Shown here piece by piece: positions 22,389 to 29,927 of a stretch of 29,927 nt of DNA. The notes under the pieces were generated by a model. That model was not told where the DNA came from. It did not search any database and was given only the letters and a program-made list of their open reading frames with translations. Each line of letters starts with the position of its first letter. The stretch's first letter is position 1. A program made the translations under genes and the position numbers. This DNA comes from Rhodocollybia butyracea (taxonomy: Eukaryota > Basidiomycota > Agaricomycetes > Agaricales > Omphalotaceae): assembly GCA_015501585.1 (NCBI GenBank), contig JADNRY010000715.1:1-29927 (forward strand). The letters are read 5' to 3'.

Positions 22389-22907
22389 TTAAGGACCGGT
22401 CGAGGTCCACGTGGATGGGAGATGGTTTAAAAGGGAAACCAAGAATTGTAGACAATCAACTCGATTTTGGGGATCTGAATTGAGTGTAGGACTGTTACCA
22501 ACGCGAGAGGAGCGATTGGAGATGGTGGAAGGCGCCGGAGCAGGAGAAGGTTGTGAAAATTTCGAAGATTTGATGCAGAAATCCTCCCCAAGCCTTCTAA
22601 CTTGTTCTATCCACCTGAAACATGTCTCTACATCCAATCCCTGTTCCTTTACATCCCAACAACACCTCAAAGTCACAGTTTTCACCACAACATCCACCAA
22701 TGACTGGCAAGTACATGAAAGTCCCTCCTGGTCCCAGTACTGCTTGAAATTGAGCAGCTGTTCTTGTATTCCTTGGGATGACAGGTCAAACAATACAACT
22801 GGAGAGGATGAAGCATCTGGAAGATGCAGAGAGCGAACAGAAGAGATAAAAGAGAAGGCCAGAGCCATGACAGTGTCATGGCTTGAGTTGTGCTGTATTT
22901 CTGACAT
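22389..22907 (-). CDS. Unrecognised 172-residue ORF of the LTR-flanked element
   Basis: ATG at 22907 lies 45 bases inside the LTR. The predicted protein has an N-terminal part with QLLNFKQYWDQEGLS, a Trp- and Cys-containing middle (RCCWDVKEQGLDVETCF) with alternating hydrophobic and charged residues, and a Ser/Pro-rich C-terminal third. No zinc knuckle, protease or polymerase motif is seen. At the end the frame appears to shift: 22213 to about 22405 in another minus frame reads NACLYTRPFNVIHFAQE and continues sensibly to a stop at 22213. The original protein was therefore probably longer and is now broken. It could be a diverged Gag or captured host sequence. The opposite-strand 176-codon frame looks like its shadow, mainly because of the element's polarity. 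Confidence 0.4.
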   Translation of the reverse strand: MSEIQHNSSHDTVMALAFSFISSVRSLHLPDASSSPVVLFDLSSQGIQEQLLNFKQYWDQEGLSCTCQSLVDVVVKTVTLRCCWDVKEQGLDVETCFRWIEQVRRLGEDFCIKSSKFSQPSPAPAPSTISNRSSRVGNSPTLNSDPQNRVDCLQFLVSLLNHLPSTWTSTGP

Positions 22908-22951
22908 ATTTGCTGTAATAGTCCTATACAGGACAAGATAGCTTAAAAAAG

Positions 22952-23099
22952 TGTAAGGCCTCAGACCTCAGACATAAGCTATACCTTGTTCTATTGCAGT
23001 AATAGGCGAAATATGGGTAATCTGAGGGTAAGAGGTTTGTAATTATGTAAAAGCGGCACCACTATGTAAGGGGTAGGCCGACAGGCCATAGCCATTACA
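22952..23099 (-). repeat. LTR, 5' copy in element orientation
   Basis: 148 bases. Its minus-strand reading runs into the ORF at 22907. The expected primer-binding site after it is not a recognisable tRNA match (AAAAAAG follows). Confidence 0.75.
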
Positions 23100-23134
23100 G
23101 ATGGGTTTGGGACACCAAAAGTCAGCCTGTCCCA

Positions 23135-24534
23135 GGGTCGGGATGGGCTGTGACTTATAGACCTGAGTCCTGCCTGACAAACCCAAGTCATAGGCACTGA
23201 GAGTAGCGCTGGGAGTAGTGCTCATGCACCGACCCACCTCCTCAGATTTTTGCTTCCGTATTACATTATACTGCATAGTTTTAGCCACAACCATGAATAC
23301 TATTTCTTCCGCCTTGCAAATTTTCCTCTTCTCATGAAGCGAAGTGGACCAAAAAAATCCAATCCTTTTCAGAAGGCTGCCCGGACCGTTAGGGGCCTGC
23401 GACATCAACGTGTGGAGAGTGGTAAGTGTTCCATTACTCTACTGAATGTAACTAACCTTACACCATTAGAGAGTGACAACTCTGCTGATGCTGTCTCACC
23501 TGTTCCCACACATGCATCTTCTGAAGCCGCTCCTTTGGTAATCAATGTAGATTCTGATAATGGAGATGCCGAAAATGAAGGAAGTCTGTCAAAAAAAGGA
23601 CATTGTTGAGAAAATTCGTGAGTAGCTATTAATACCTGAACTTCAGTATTCTTACCACCATGTACTGACAAAGGGTAGTCTCCATCCCTTGTTCAAGTTA
23701 TCTTATTTTTCTTGGCTCAACTGGCCTGACAAGTGGATCAATGACGCTGAACATGTAATGCACAACACATGGAACTCACGCTACAAACCCTATTTGAACC
23801 TTCCACTATGGTGTCTGAGTCCCTGGTGCATTGTTATCATGTTTCATATACCACTACTGACTATTGTTACACAGAATACTGCACCCTCTTCTTTGAATTC
23901 ATTCCTATCGCTCATGGCAAGGCACACAAATGCTGCTTTACCATTGAGCAATGCTGACAAGTTTGATTGCTATCTGGCAGATAGCTGCGTTCAAACAGAT
24001 GATCCTTTGCTGTGGTGGATGATGAATCAAAAGGTGTATCCTCATCTTGCCAAACTCGCTATTTCAATTCACACCACTCCCTGTATGTTCTAATTTTTTT
24101 TCTTTTGTTCATTTGACTTATGCCTTTCCACAGCATCATCTGTCTTGGTCAAGCGCAGCTTCTCATGTGGCTGCATACTTATCACTCATCTCCATAATCG
24201 TTTTCATCCACTGACCATCCGTGCGTTGATGTGCTTTGGTGATTGGTCCCATGAGGACTTCATTACCAACAATGAGCTACTGGAGTTTCTTGAGGACAAG
24301 GAGATTGTTGATGTAGATGTAGATATTACCAGTGACTGAACATACTAGTAGTTTCGTTTACCTTTGTGCTCATATTTTCTACATACTAGTGTTTTATAGT
24401 GTTTACCTTTGTACTCATACATATAGATTACTATCATTAGTCTATACTAGAAAGGGAGAGACCCGACCTGGAACCCAACCAGTAGGGAAACCCAATCCCG
24501 AGTGTATTGGGTCCGGGTCAGCCCATCCCGACCC
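23135..24534 (+). mobile_element. Deleted hAT-type DNA transposon
   Basis: The 16-mer GGGTCGGGATGGGCTG at 23135-23150 is perfectly inverted at 24519-24534, on either side of a hAT transposase remnant. The right side is rich in GACCCG and ACCCAA motifs typical of fungal hAT subterminal regions. Exact termini and the 8-base target duplication are not identified. The left end abuts the LTR-flanked element (23099), which may have inserted at or near the original end. Confidence 0.55.
23334..24339 (+). pseudogene. hAT transposase remnant with C-terminal dimerisation domain
   Basis: The N-terminal part begins MKRSGPKKSNPFQ at 23334, with an in-frame 48-base intron (23422-23469) and a Ser/Asp-rich linker. 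A frameshift falls at an A-run near 23596. After about 23640 the frame reads SLHPLFKLSYFSWLNWPDKWI, which in hAT proteins lies near the C-terminus, so the BED finger and most of the catalytic core are deleted. Another shift lies near 23785, then introns 23826-23874 and 24083-24133. The hAT dimerisation domain follows: DPLLWWMMNQKVYPHLAKLA, then SSVLVKRSFSCG and NRFHPLTIRALMCFGDW, ending at TGA 24337-24339. These match the hAT C-terminal pattern well. It cannot encode an active transposase; the dimerisation exon alone is still fairly clean. Confidence 0.8.
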
Positions 24535-25481
24535 GAGACCCAACTCAATATTGAAACTATTGAAATAAAAGAGAGTCCTCAGCGACAGTGGTAGAACGAC
24601 GCTGTATTATGTACCTATTTAAATAAAAGAGAGTTCTAGGTACATAGTCAGTATAAGTACAAGAAATAAACTGAGGTGTCAATATATGTAAAATACAATT
24701 AAAAGAATGTGTCACATGGGACGTATGTAAGTAACGTAATGAAAGCAGAAAATATTCTGGTTTCGTTACGGCATGAATCCACGAACGTATAGATGACATA
24801 ACAAGATAAGATCATCGACTTTTAACAGAGTCGAGAAAGATTAAAAAGTATCTGGTTCAATCCCATCAAAAATTCCATATCTATGTAATTTATTACAAAT
24901 TGCGGAAAGCCACGAAACCAGGTTTATTAATTGAGCATGCCTAATGCCACCTCCTCACCAGCCGTTCATACTACCTCTATCAATGTCACAGGTAGTACCA
25001 CTAAGTACTTATAACCTTTGTCGTTACCCGCGCAACCCCTAGGATTGGCACCAACTTTGAGAAGTATCATCACCTTCAAGGTCTGTCTATTTTCCATACC
25101 AATAATTCCTCAGACCTTACTTGCAATAACTCTTATCTGCTTATTCTGATCTCAAGAATCTCAACTGGCTGCCAGATTACCAGTTCTACAGCACCAATGA
25201 GCCCCATGTATGAACCTCTTGATGAACCTTGTCATATTAAGTACTACAGTATATAAAATATTACTGATTCTGAGACAAAATGCACTTGAAATGCACTTTC
25301 TTTCGCTCCTACTAACACAGTGTTTCGGAAATACCTCCCTGAGACGAATAGGGACTGGCCAGTGGCCAACTCTTAAGCAAATCCCCCGTCGATCTCGATA
25401 CTTCAGACTCATTGAATTATCACACACAACAAATACTAATAGACCTAGAACAATCTTTTGACAATAATTTTACAAATGACT
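24340..25481. other. Non-coding stretch, nothing firm
   Basis: AT-rich. AAATAAAAGAGAGT occurs twice (about 24563 and 24612), and GTACCT pairs with AGGTAC (about 24610-24643). Frames near 24557-24799 and 25161-25461 have no recognisable features. 24937-25010 faintly resembles the start of a copia Gag (MPNATSSPAVHTTSINVTG) but ends at once. The last three bases, ACT, are the left copy of a target duplication. Confidence 0.35.
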
Positions 25482-25947
25482 CACTCCGTCGGGTTCAATA
25501 AAAAAGACCGAAATTAGTTGCGAAAAATGTATTGTAAATAATAGACTTTTTCGCCGAAAATTTCGCCTGCAAAAAAAATAAGATTTCAATCGAAAAACAA
25601 ATCGCAAAAGATAAAAAATTTCATCTATGATCTCGCCCAAAAAGTTGTAGTAATCTAATCTATATCTCGCTGGGAAAAAAGGTTGAATTTCGCCTGGTAA
25701 ATTAGTCCAATTTCCACGAAAAAGGAATCAAGATTGATATTCTTTTTCGGACTGAATTGCATCAGTGAAATAGCATGTTTTACGTTGGTGACCTTTGTTC
25801 TTTCACATTCGTGATTAATAAAATTTTACGAGCGAAATGATCCAGACCCCAGTAACTGAGCAAGTACTGGGGAAACTGGGCAGCAACTGCCCAGTCACTG
25901 GTGACTTATATATATATTATGCTCAAGCGCTGTGAGCGCTAGTTGTC
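25482..25947 (+). repeat. Left arm of second foldback element
   Basis: Pairs with 26387-26814. The inner end reads GCTCAAGCGC...GCTAGTTGTC. Confidence 0.85.
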
Positions 25948-26088
25948 ACTCAATTCAAAGCACACTACAACCTCGCGAGTACACTGCAAGTTTGTTCTGG
26001 ACATTTCTCATAGCATAGTGTTGTTGTAGTGTTGCCTCCACTAATCCCATCAATAACTGTGTGGGATTGCCGGTGGATGGTAAGTAGA

Positions 26089-26362
26089 TGTTAGATATCA
26101 CAAGATATCAGTATCATTGTTATGATTGATCAAGCTCATAGTTATCTCACACTCATTATTGACACGTACTTACACGTACTTATTTCCTATCACCCCCATT
26201 ACCAGTATATAAGCAGTAGCTAGATATATGCTACCTCATCCGATTGCCCCTCTCTCAGTGCTGTAGGGGGCAAACGGAATATATTGTGCTTTTCACTCTA
26301 TTTGCCGTTGTGCTATATATTATCCCGAGTGGTAATATCGTGTTCTATTTTATTATCCAACA
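26089..26362 (+). mobile_element. Solo LTR, Ty1/copia-like, nested in the foldback spacer
   Basis: 274 bases from TGTTAGATATC to TATTATCCAACA, flanked by perfect GTAGA duplications (26084-26088 and 26363-26367). TG...CA ends, the TGTTAGATATC/CCAACA style and the 5-base duplication fit copia LTRs. It contains a TATA box (GTATATAAGC near 26204) and a hairpin CCGATTGCCCC/GGGGCAAACGG (26240-26250, 26267-26277, one mismatch). No internal retroelement sequence remains, so recombination between two LTRs is the likely origin. Confidence 0.75.
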
Positions 26363-26386
26363 GTAGATTAATTGCAGACAGCAATA

Positions 26387-26814
26387 GACAACTAGCGCTT
26401 GAGCATAATATTATATAAATCACCAGTGACTGGGCAGTTACTGGGGTCTGGATCATTTCTCTCATAAAATTTTATTAATCACGAACGTGAAAGAACAAAG
26501 GTCACCAACATAAAACATGCTATTTCACTGATGCAATTCAGTCCGAAAAAGAATATCAATCTTGATTCCTTTTTCGGTGGAAATTGGACTAATTTACCAG
26601 GCGAAATTCAACCTTTTTTCCCAGCGAGATATAGATTAGATTACTACAACTTTTTCGGGCGAGATTATAGACGAAATTTTTTATCTTTTGCGATTTGTTT
26701 TTCGATTGAAATCTTATTTTTTTTGCAGGCGAAATTTTCGGCGAAAAAGTCTATTATTTACAATACATTTTTCGCAACTAATTTCGGTCTTTTTTTATCG
26801 AACCCGACGGAGTG
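26387..26814 (-). repeat. Right arm of second foldback element
   Basis: Reverse complement of 25482-25947, with scattered substitutions and without the two extra left-arm segments. Confidence 0.85.
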
Positions 26815-26854
26815 ACTATTACACAGTGCACTATTACGGCCATAACGAGATCGA

Positions 26855-28536
26855 TCAAAAAGCACTTAACTCATCCAGAACTTCAACTTGCCTCTGCACA
26901 AAAACATCCACATCCTCCTTGTTCAATATGTCCGGGTCGTAACTGCAAATAAACATGGTGTTTTCCTCCATGGCAGTAACTTGCATACTGCACGGGAAAT
27001 AATTTCCCACGCAATTCAATACCAGAAGGTTATCAACAAATACAGGTCCACCGGTGCGTCCCTTGACAAACTACAAAATCATGTGAGAAATCATTGCTTC
27101 CCGTACAATAACAGCCAACCTGAGCTTCCTTGTAGCCATATTGCCTTTCATTCCTATTGAGATCCCCCGACCCTCCACTCATATCCAATATGTTCAACAT
27201 CGAAGTTTGGAAGTGGCTTCCTGCCTCTACCTTCGATCCCAAAACTTTGGCTGCCACTTCCATTCCTTCAGCAATGGCAGGCAGCGTAGTCTCAAATGCG
27301 TCGTTTGCATTTTTCACAACCTCTACAAGCCTCTCTAGGTACCGTCCCTTCTCTGCGGCGGTCTCCGATCTGGTTGACAACAGGTGTGATAATGGTACTC
27401 GCAAAATATCCACGTTTGTACAAAATCCCCACACGTCACCAACCCCCGCCAGTGCTCTGCATTCAACCGCCTCGTATATAATTACATCGCTGCATTGGTG
27501 CGGTAGATGTTCCTGCTGCTCAAATTGGGCGACAGCAAATGCAGTCCGCAACACTACAGCTGTAGCGACTCCGATTTTTCTAGCCACATCTGCAGCGTTC
27601 CGTGGCCACTGACCAGTGCTGTGTAGAAAGGTACTGTAATCACTCGAGTATCCCACCTTCGAAGGTGGCCAAACCGGAGCGCTTGCACCAGCTAGATAAT
27701 TGTCCCGAAGCGGCTGTGTCTGGAACCAGAGATGGAATGAAGATACGCGCCAAATGAATTGTGAACGCCACGTTTAGCTAGGAGACTGTGCATGGCCTCT
27801 TGGCCTCGATCGTAGAGAAGAGTAAGTTCTTTCGTTTGGTAGCCGAGTGTTTTGGCATCATAAAGAGCATGATGCCAAGAAAAAACCCAAGTCCAACTCA
27901 TACTCGCTTTGTCCAGTATCAACCAATTCTTGATTGGGATAACTCCCAGCATCAGCCTGTGTTCTCCGAGAACATCTTTGATCGTTTTTGTCATTTCCAT
28001 TCCATTTTCAAGAGTCACCATTTCCACAGTAGGGCCGCGCGCTTCTAAGATCCGGATCTCAGGACGCAAGACCGCACACGCAGTGAGACCGGCGCCCGAC
28101 GCAGGTACTTTCATGAACACGGTTCGGAGAGCGGGTTCAATGAAGCGAAGTTGCTCCCATGCTTCGATGAAACGAGAGGGATCAAGATCGGTCCAAGATC
28201 ACGCTGAAATTGTCCAAGGAGCGCACGTCCTTGGTTTCGGAGTGCAAGATCAACCCAGAAACGTGCCGTAGTACTGCAAGGATAAACATCCTCAAGATCT
28301 GCGACTTTGAGGCCAATAGCGCCAACACTTTCCTGCCATCCTGGAGGGGACAAGAGGAATGGAGAGTACTGTTTTGGTTGGGCGCGAGACTCTCCGGGAG
28401 TGGAAGGTGTGGGTCTACTATGAAGTAGACGCGCAGATGTTGCCACAAATTGGTGGTCCTCAAGGCTGTCAGAGATTGGAGTGTTACTGGGGTCAGAATT
28501 CTTGGATGACATATTCCCAAGTGGCGTGACAGACAT
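26855..28536 (-). pseudogene. Fungal NRPS-type condensation domain protein, frameshifted
   Basis: The protein starts near ATG 28536 (or 28512). It leads through a Ser/Pro-rich N-terminus to DVYPCSTTARFWVDL, the usual opening of a condensation domain. Then come RFIEAWEQLRFIEPALRTVF, the catalytic-motif region WVFSWHHALYDAKTL (HHxxxD present, the final Gly of HHxxxDG is Ala), DNYLAGASAPVWPPS, VVLRTAFAVAQFEQ, and a C-terminus with GPVFVDNLLVLNCVG ending at TGA (plus 26855-26857). Such domains form peptide bonds in nonribosomal peptide synthetases. No adenylation or carrier domain lies in the window, so this is a stand-alone or terminal C domain. Three frameshifts break it: an 11-base duplication at about 28182-28200, an indel near 27725-27745, and one extra base at 27065. 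The same-strand reductase lies 440 bases upstream. A siderophore-synthetase-like origin is possible, not shown. Confidence 0.78.
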
Positions 28537-28977
28537 GTGAGTCCTGAAAAGCAGCGGAGAGATGAGAATAACGGAGATGGAGGAGCTTCAGCACTTGCCC
28601 AATTCAAACAGGAAGCTTTAAGTAGGATAGGATGTAAGGCAAACTGACGCGATTGAAGCGAACTTTACTACCCAAAAAAGGTCGCTTAAGTGGCCAACCC
28701 AGAGCATAGGCAATGCAACCGAAGAACTTACTGTAGACTTATTCTAGAGGAAGTTAGCCTTGCCTTGTTCCGAGTCTCGCGTCTTCGCCTGCTCCTGACT
28801 CTGAGGATGCCCCTCTGAACGGTACTTGATATGTAAAATATGAGCGCCGTCTCAGCCTAATCTCTCAAGGTGTGGTACAGGAGCCTTTAATAAGCGGTAT
28901 ATCGTGCTCAACGAACTATCTCTAGACTCCATGTCGAAGAAATCACTGATTTGTAATGACTATAATTCTACCTATCA
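28537..28977 (-). other. Intergenic region between reductase and condensation genes
   Basis: Holds the 3' end region of the reductase and the presumed promoter of the condensation gene. An alternative frame starting at 28607 has no homology-like features. No clear TATA or CCAAT box with good spacing was found. Confidence 0.35.
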
Positions 28978-29927
28978 CTACAAGGGCTTGATCGGCTGGA
29001 TCGAAGGTAATTTCTCATACGCCATTCCGGACAGCATCAAGGGGAGTAGCTTAGTTCCATCTCCCTAAAGAAAGAAGTAAAGTCAGATATCGAATATCCC
29101 AACATCCGTAGGTAAAAAAAAAAACATACGAAGATATTATAAGGAAATCCGGCATCAAAAGGAATAACGCTCTCCAGGTACTGAATCTGTCCATCACTCA
29201 GTGCGATATCCAACGCCTGCATGTTTGCTTCGAGCTGGGAGATCTTTCGCCCTCCTATGATTGGGAACACGTAGGGTGTCTTTTGCATGACATACGCGAT
29301 AGCGACTACGTCAAACAGAAATTTGAAATGTACTGTGTTAAACGACAGAGAAGCTTACCGGCACTAATGTTGTCACCTAATCCAACTTCGCCGGCGACCT
29401 TTTCTAGAGCATGGGATACCTTTACCTCCTGTTCGTTCCTACGCCAATCTCCCATCCACGACCTTCCATTCTCCCCACTCTCATTGCGTTGCTGCTCTTC
29501 TGCATCCGTACGAAACAGTCCGCCACCTAAAACCCCCATGGTGCCAAAGCCAAGCCTTGTTACACGAAGATATACAGTCAGCTTTCTGACTCGTACTTAC
29601 AAGGACCTTTTGCATTCACATACCTTGCGAACGAGCCATTGGAATGATCTCACGTTCGAAAGAGCGCTCAAGGACGTTCCAACGTCCCTGGTATACGGAG
29701 AATGGGGTTTTTCCAGTGAGCCGAGCGTACTCATTAGCTTGCGCTACGATCCATGCAGGAGTGTCGGAAATTCCCTATAGATCGCGATATTAGCCGAATA
29801 GATATGCGGGACAGTTGGCTTACGAGGTAAAGAACTTTCCTTGTTACCAGTGAATGCAGACCGTCCATAATCTCCTTGACAGAGGTTTCGTAGTCCCACC
29901 AATGAACGTAGAATAAATCGATGTACG
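28978..29927 (-). pseudogene. Aldo-keto reductase (aryl-alcohol dehydrogenase-like), 5'-partial, one-base frameshift
   Basis: Minus strand, running off the right edge. Exons are 29824-29927, 29624-29774, 29359-29555, 29130-29305 and 28978-29064. The four introns are 49, 68, 53 and 65 bases, all GT-AG. The product reads [15 protein letters not shown] (the AKR strand with the catalytic-site His), [41 protein letters not shown], then [17 protein letters not shown] and [18 protein letters not shown], and ends at TAG (plus 28978-28980). These are hallmarks of fungal NAD(P)H-dependent aryl-alcohol dehydrogenase / norsolorinate-reductase-like AKRs. Exon lengths add up to a whole number of codons only if one base is missing. 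The shift falls at the five-C run 29533-29537 (plus), where APWG should run into VLGGGLFRT. It is a young pseudogene or a sequencing error; otherwise the part seen is intact. The N-terminus, with the catalytic Asp/Tyr/Lys, is outside the window. Confidence 0.85.

Larger units (their letters stand above)
21418..23099 (-). mobile_element. Small LTR-flanked element (TRIM/LARD-like), minus orientation
   Basis: Nearly identical direct repeats of about 150 bases, 21418-21568 and 22952-23099, both start TGTAAGGCCTCAG and end TTACA, framing 1.38 kb. On the minus strand the tract TTGGGGGGAATG stands directly before the 21568 end, as a polypurine tract before a 3' LTR should. The readable internal frames are also on the minus strand. 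No protease, reverse transcriptase, RNase H or integrase is visible, so it depends on other elements. The flanking pentamers are GAGGG and GATGG (4 of 5 equal), so the target duplication is uncertain. No standard tRNA primer site is seen. Confidence 0.7.
25482..26814. mobile_element. Second foldback element, 1.33 kb, CACTCC/GGAGTG ends
   Basis: Arms 25482-25947 and 26387-26814 are reverse complements. The ends read CACTCCGTCGGGTTC...GAACCCGACGGAGTG, with ACT directly outside on both sides (25479-25481 and 26815-26817): a clean 3-base target duplication, as in CACTA/CMC elements. The left arm has about 40 extra bases: an added 31-base segment with AGTACTGGGG near 25870, and TGTGAGCGC near 25931. 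No transposase. The arms are rich in TTTCGCC/GGCGAAA motifs. The 84- and 94-codon frames in the right arm are chance. The original spacer was about 165 bases before a solo LTR entered it. Confidence 0.75.

Noticed and set aside
22411..22941. A 176-codon + strand frame in the LTR-flanked element
   Set aside because: The polypurine tract places the element on the minus strand, and the minus frame continues into a second protein-like block; the plus frame is probably its shadow, though this is not certain.
24937..25010. Start resembling a copia Gag
   Set aside because: Only about 25 residues before a stop, with no supporting downstream sequence or LTR.
26531..26942. Two frames of 84 and 94 codons over the right foldback arm
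   Set aside because: They follow the TTTCG-rich arm sequence, have no counterpart with sense in the left arm, and lack motifs.
27157..27612. A 151-codon + strand frame
   Set aside because: It is the antisense of the condensation-domain gene, whose minus-strand frames carry recognisable motifs.
29283..29780. A 165-codon + strand frame
   Set aside because: It is antisense to the spliced aldo-keto reductase exons and crosses three of its introns.

Overview
The window looks like a transposon-dense stretch of a filamentous basidiomycete (probably Agaricomycete) genome. The reasons are the very short GT-AG introns (about 48-68 bases), the protein families, and the DNA transposons and LTR elements. 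I found no prokaryotic signals, rRNA, tRNA or CRISPR. I had no searches; family names come from recognising motifs in translated frames.

Layout. 1-5299: a decayed + strand gene of the DUF6729 / 3'-5' exonuclease-like family, preceded at 507-1016 by an array of a ten-base motif that flips orientation. Its 3' end is cut by a short MITE-like sequence (5300-5520). 5829-14573: a giant foldback element of about 8.7 kb. It has arms of 3.3 and 3.7 kb, CACTGG/CCAGTG ends and an ATA direct repeat on both sides, and the arms are filled with a degenerate GGCTACAGATAG array. Inside it sit mirrored MITE copies, a Gag zinc-knuckle remnant and a block present in the right arm only. It appears to have landed in a small minus-strand ORF. 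15513-15846: an intact-looking relative of the same MITE. 16270-21417: mostly non-coding, with a GC-rich hairpin patch, a possible long LTR and a broken minus-strand ORF region. 21418-23099: a 1.7 kb element with 150-base LTRs and an unrecognised minus-strand ORF. It abuts a deleted hAT transposon (23135-24534).

25482-26814: a second foldback element (1.33 kb) with CACTCC/GGAGTG ends and ACT target duplications. A copia-like solo LTR (GTAGA duplications) is nested in its spacer. It lies only about 40 bases past the stop codon of a minus-strand gene for a fungal NRPS-type condensation domain (26855-28536). Behind that, on the same strand, is the 3' part of an aldo-keto reductase gene (28978-29927). 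Both genes read well across introns or frames but carry frameshifts: three in the condensation gene and one in the reductase. They may be the eroded remains of a secondary-metabolism locus.

No intact functional gene is fully contained in the window. The most striking objects are the two foldback elements with CACTA-like ends and 3-base target duplications. The larger one is dominated by a satellite-like array and encodes no recognisable transposase.
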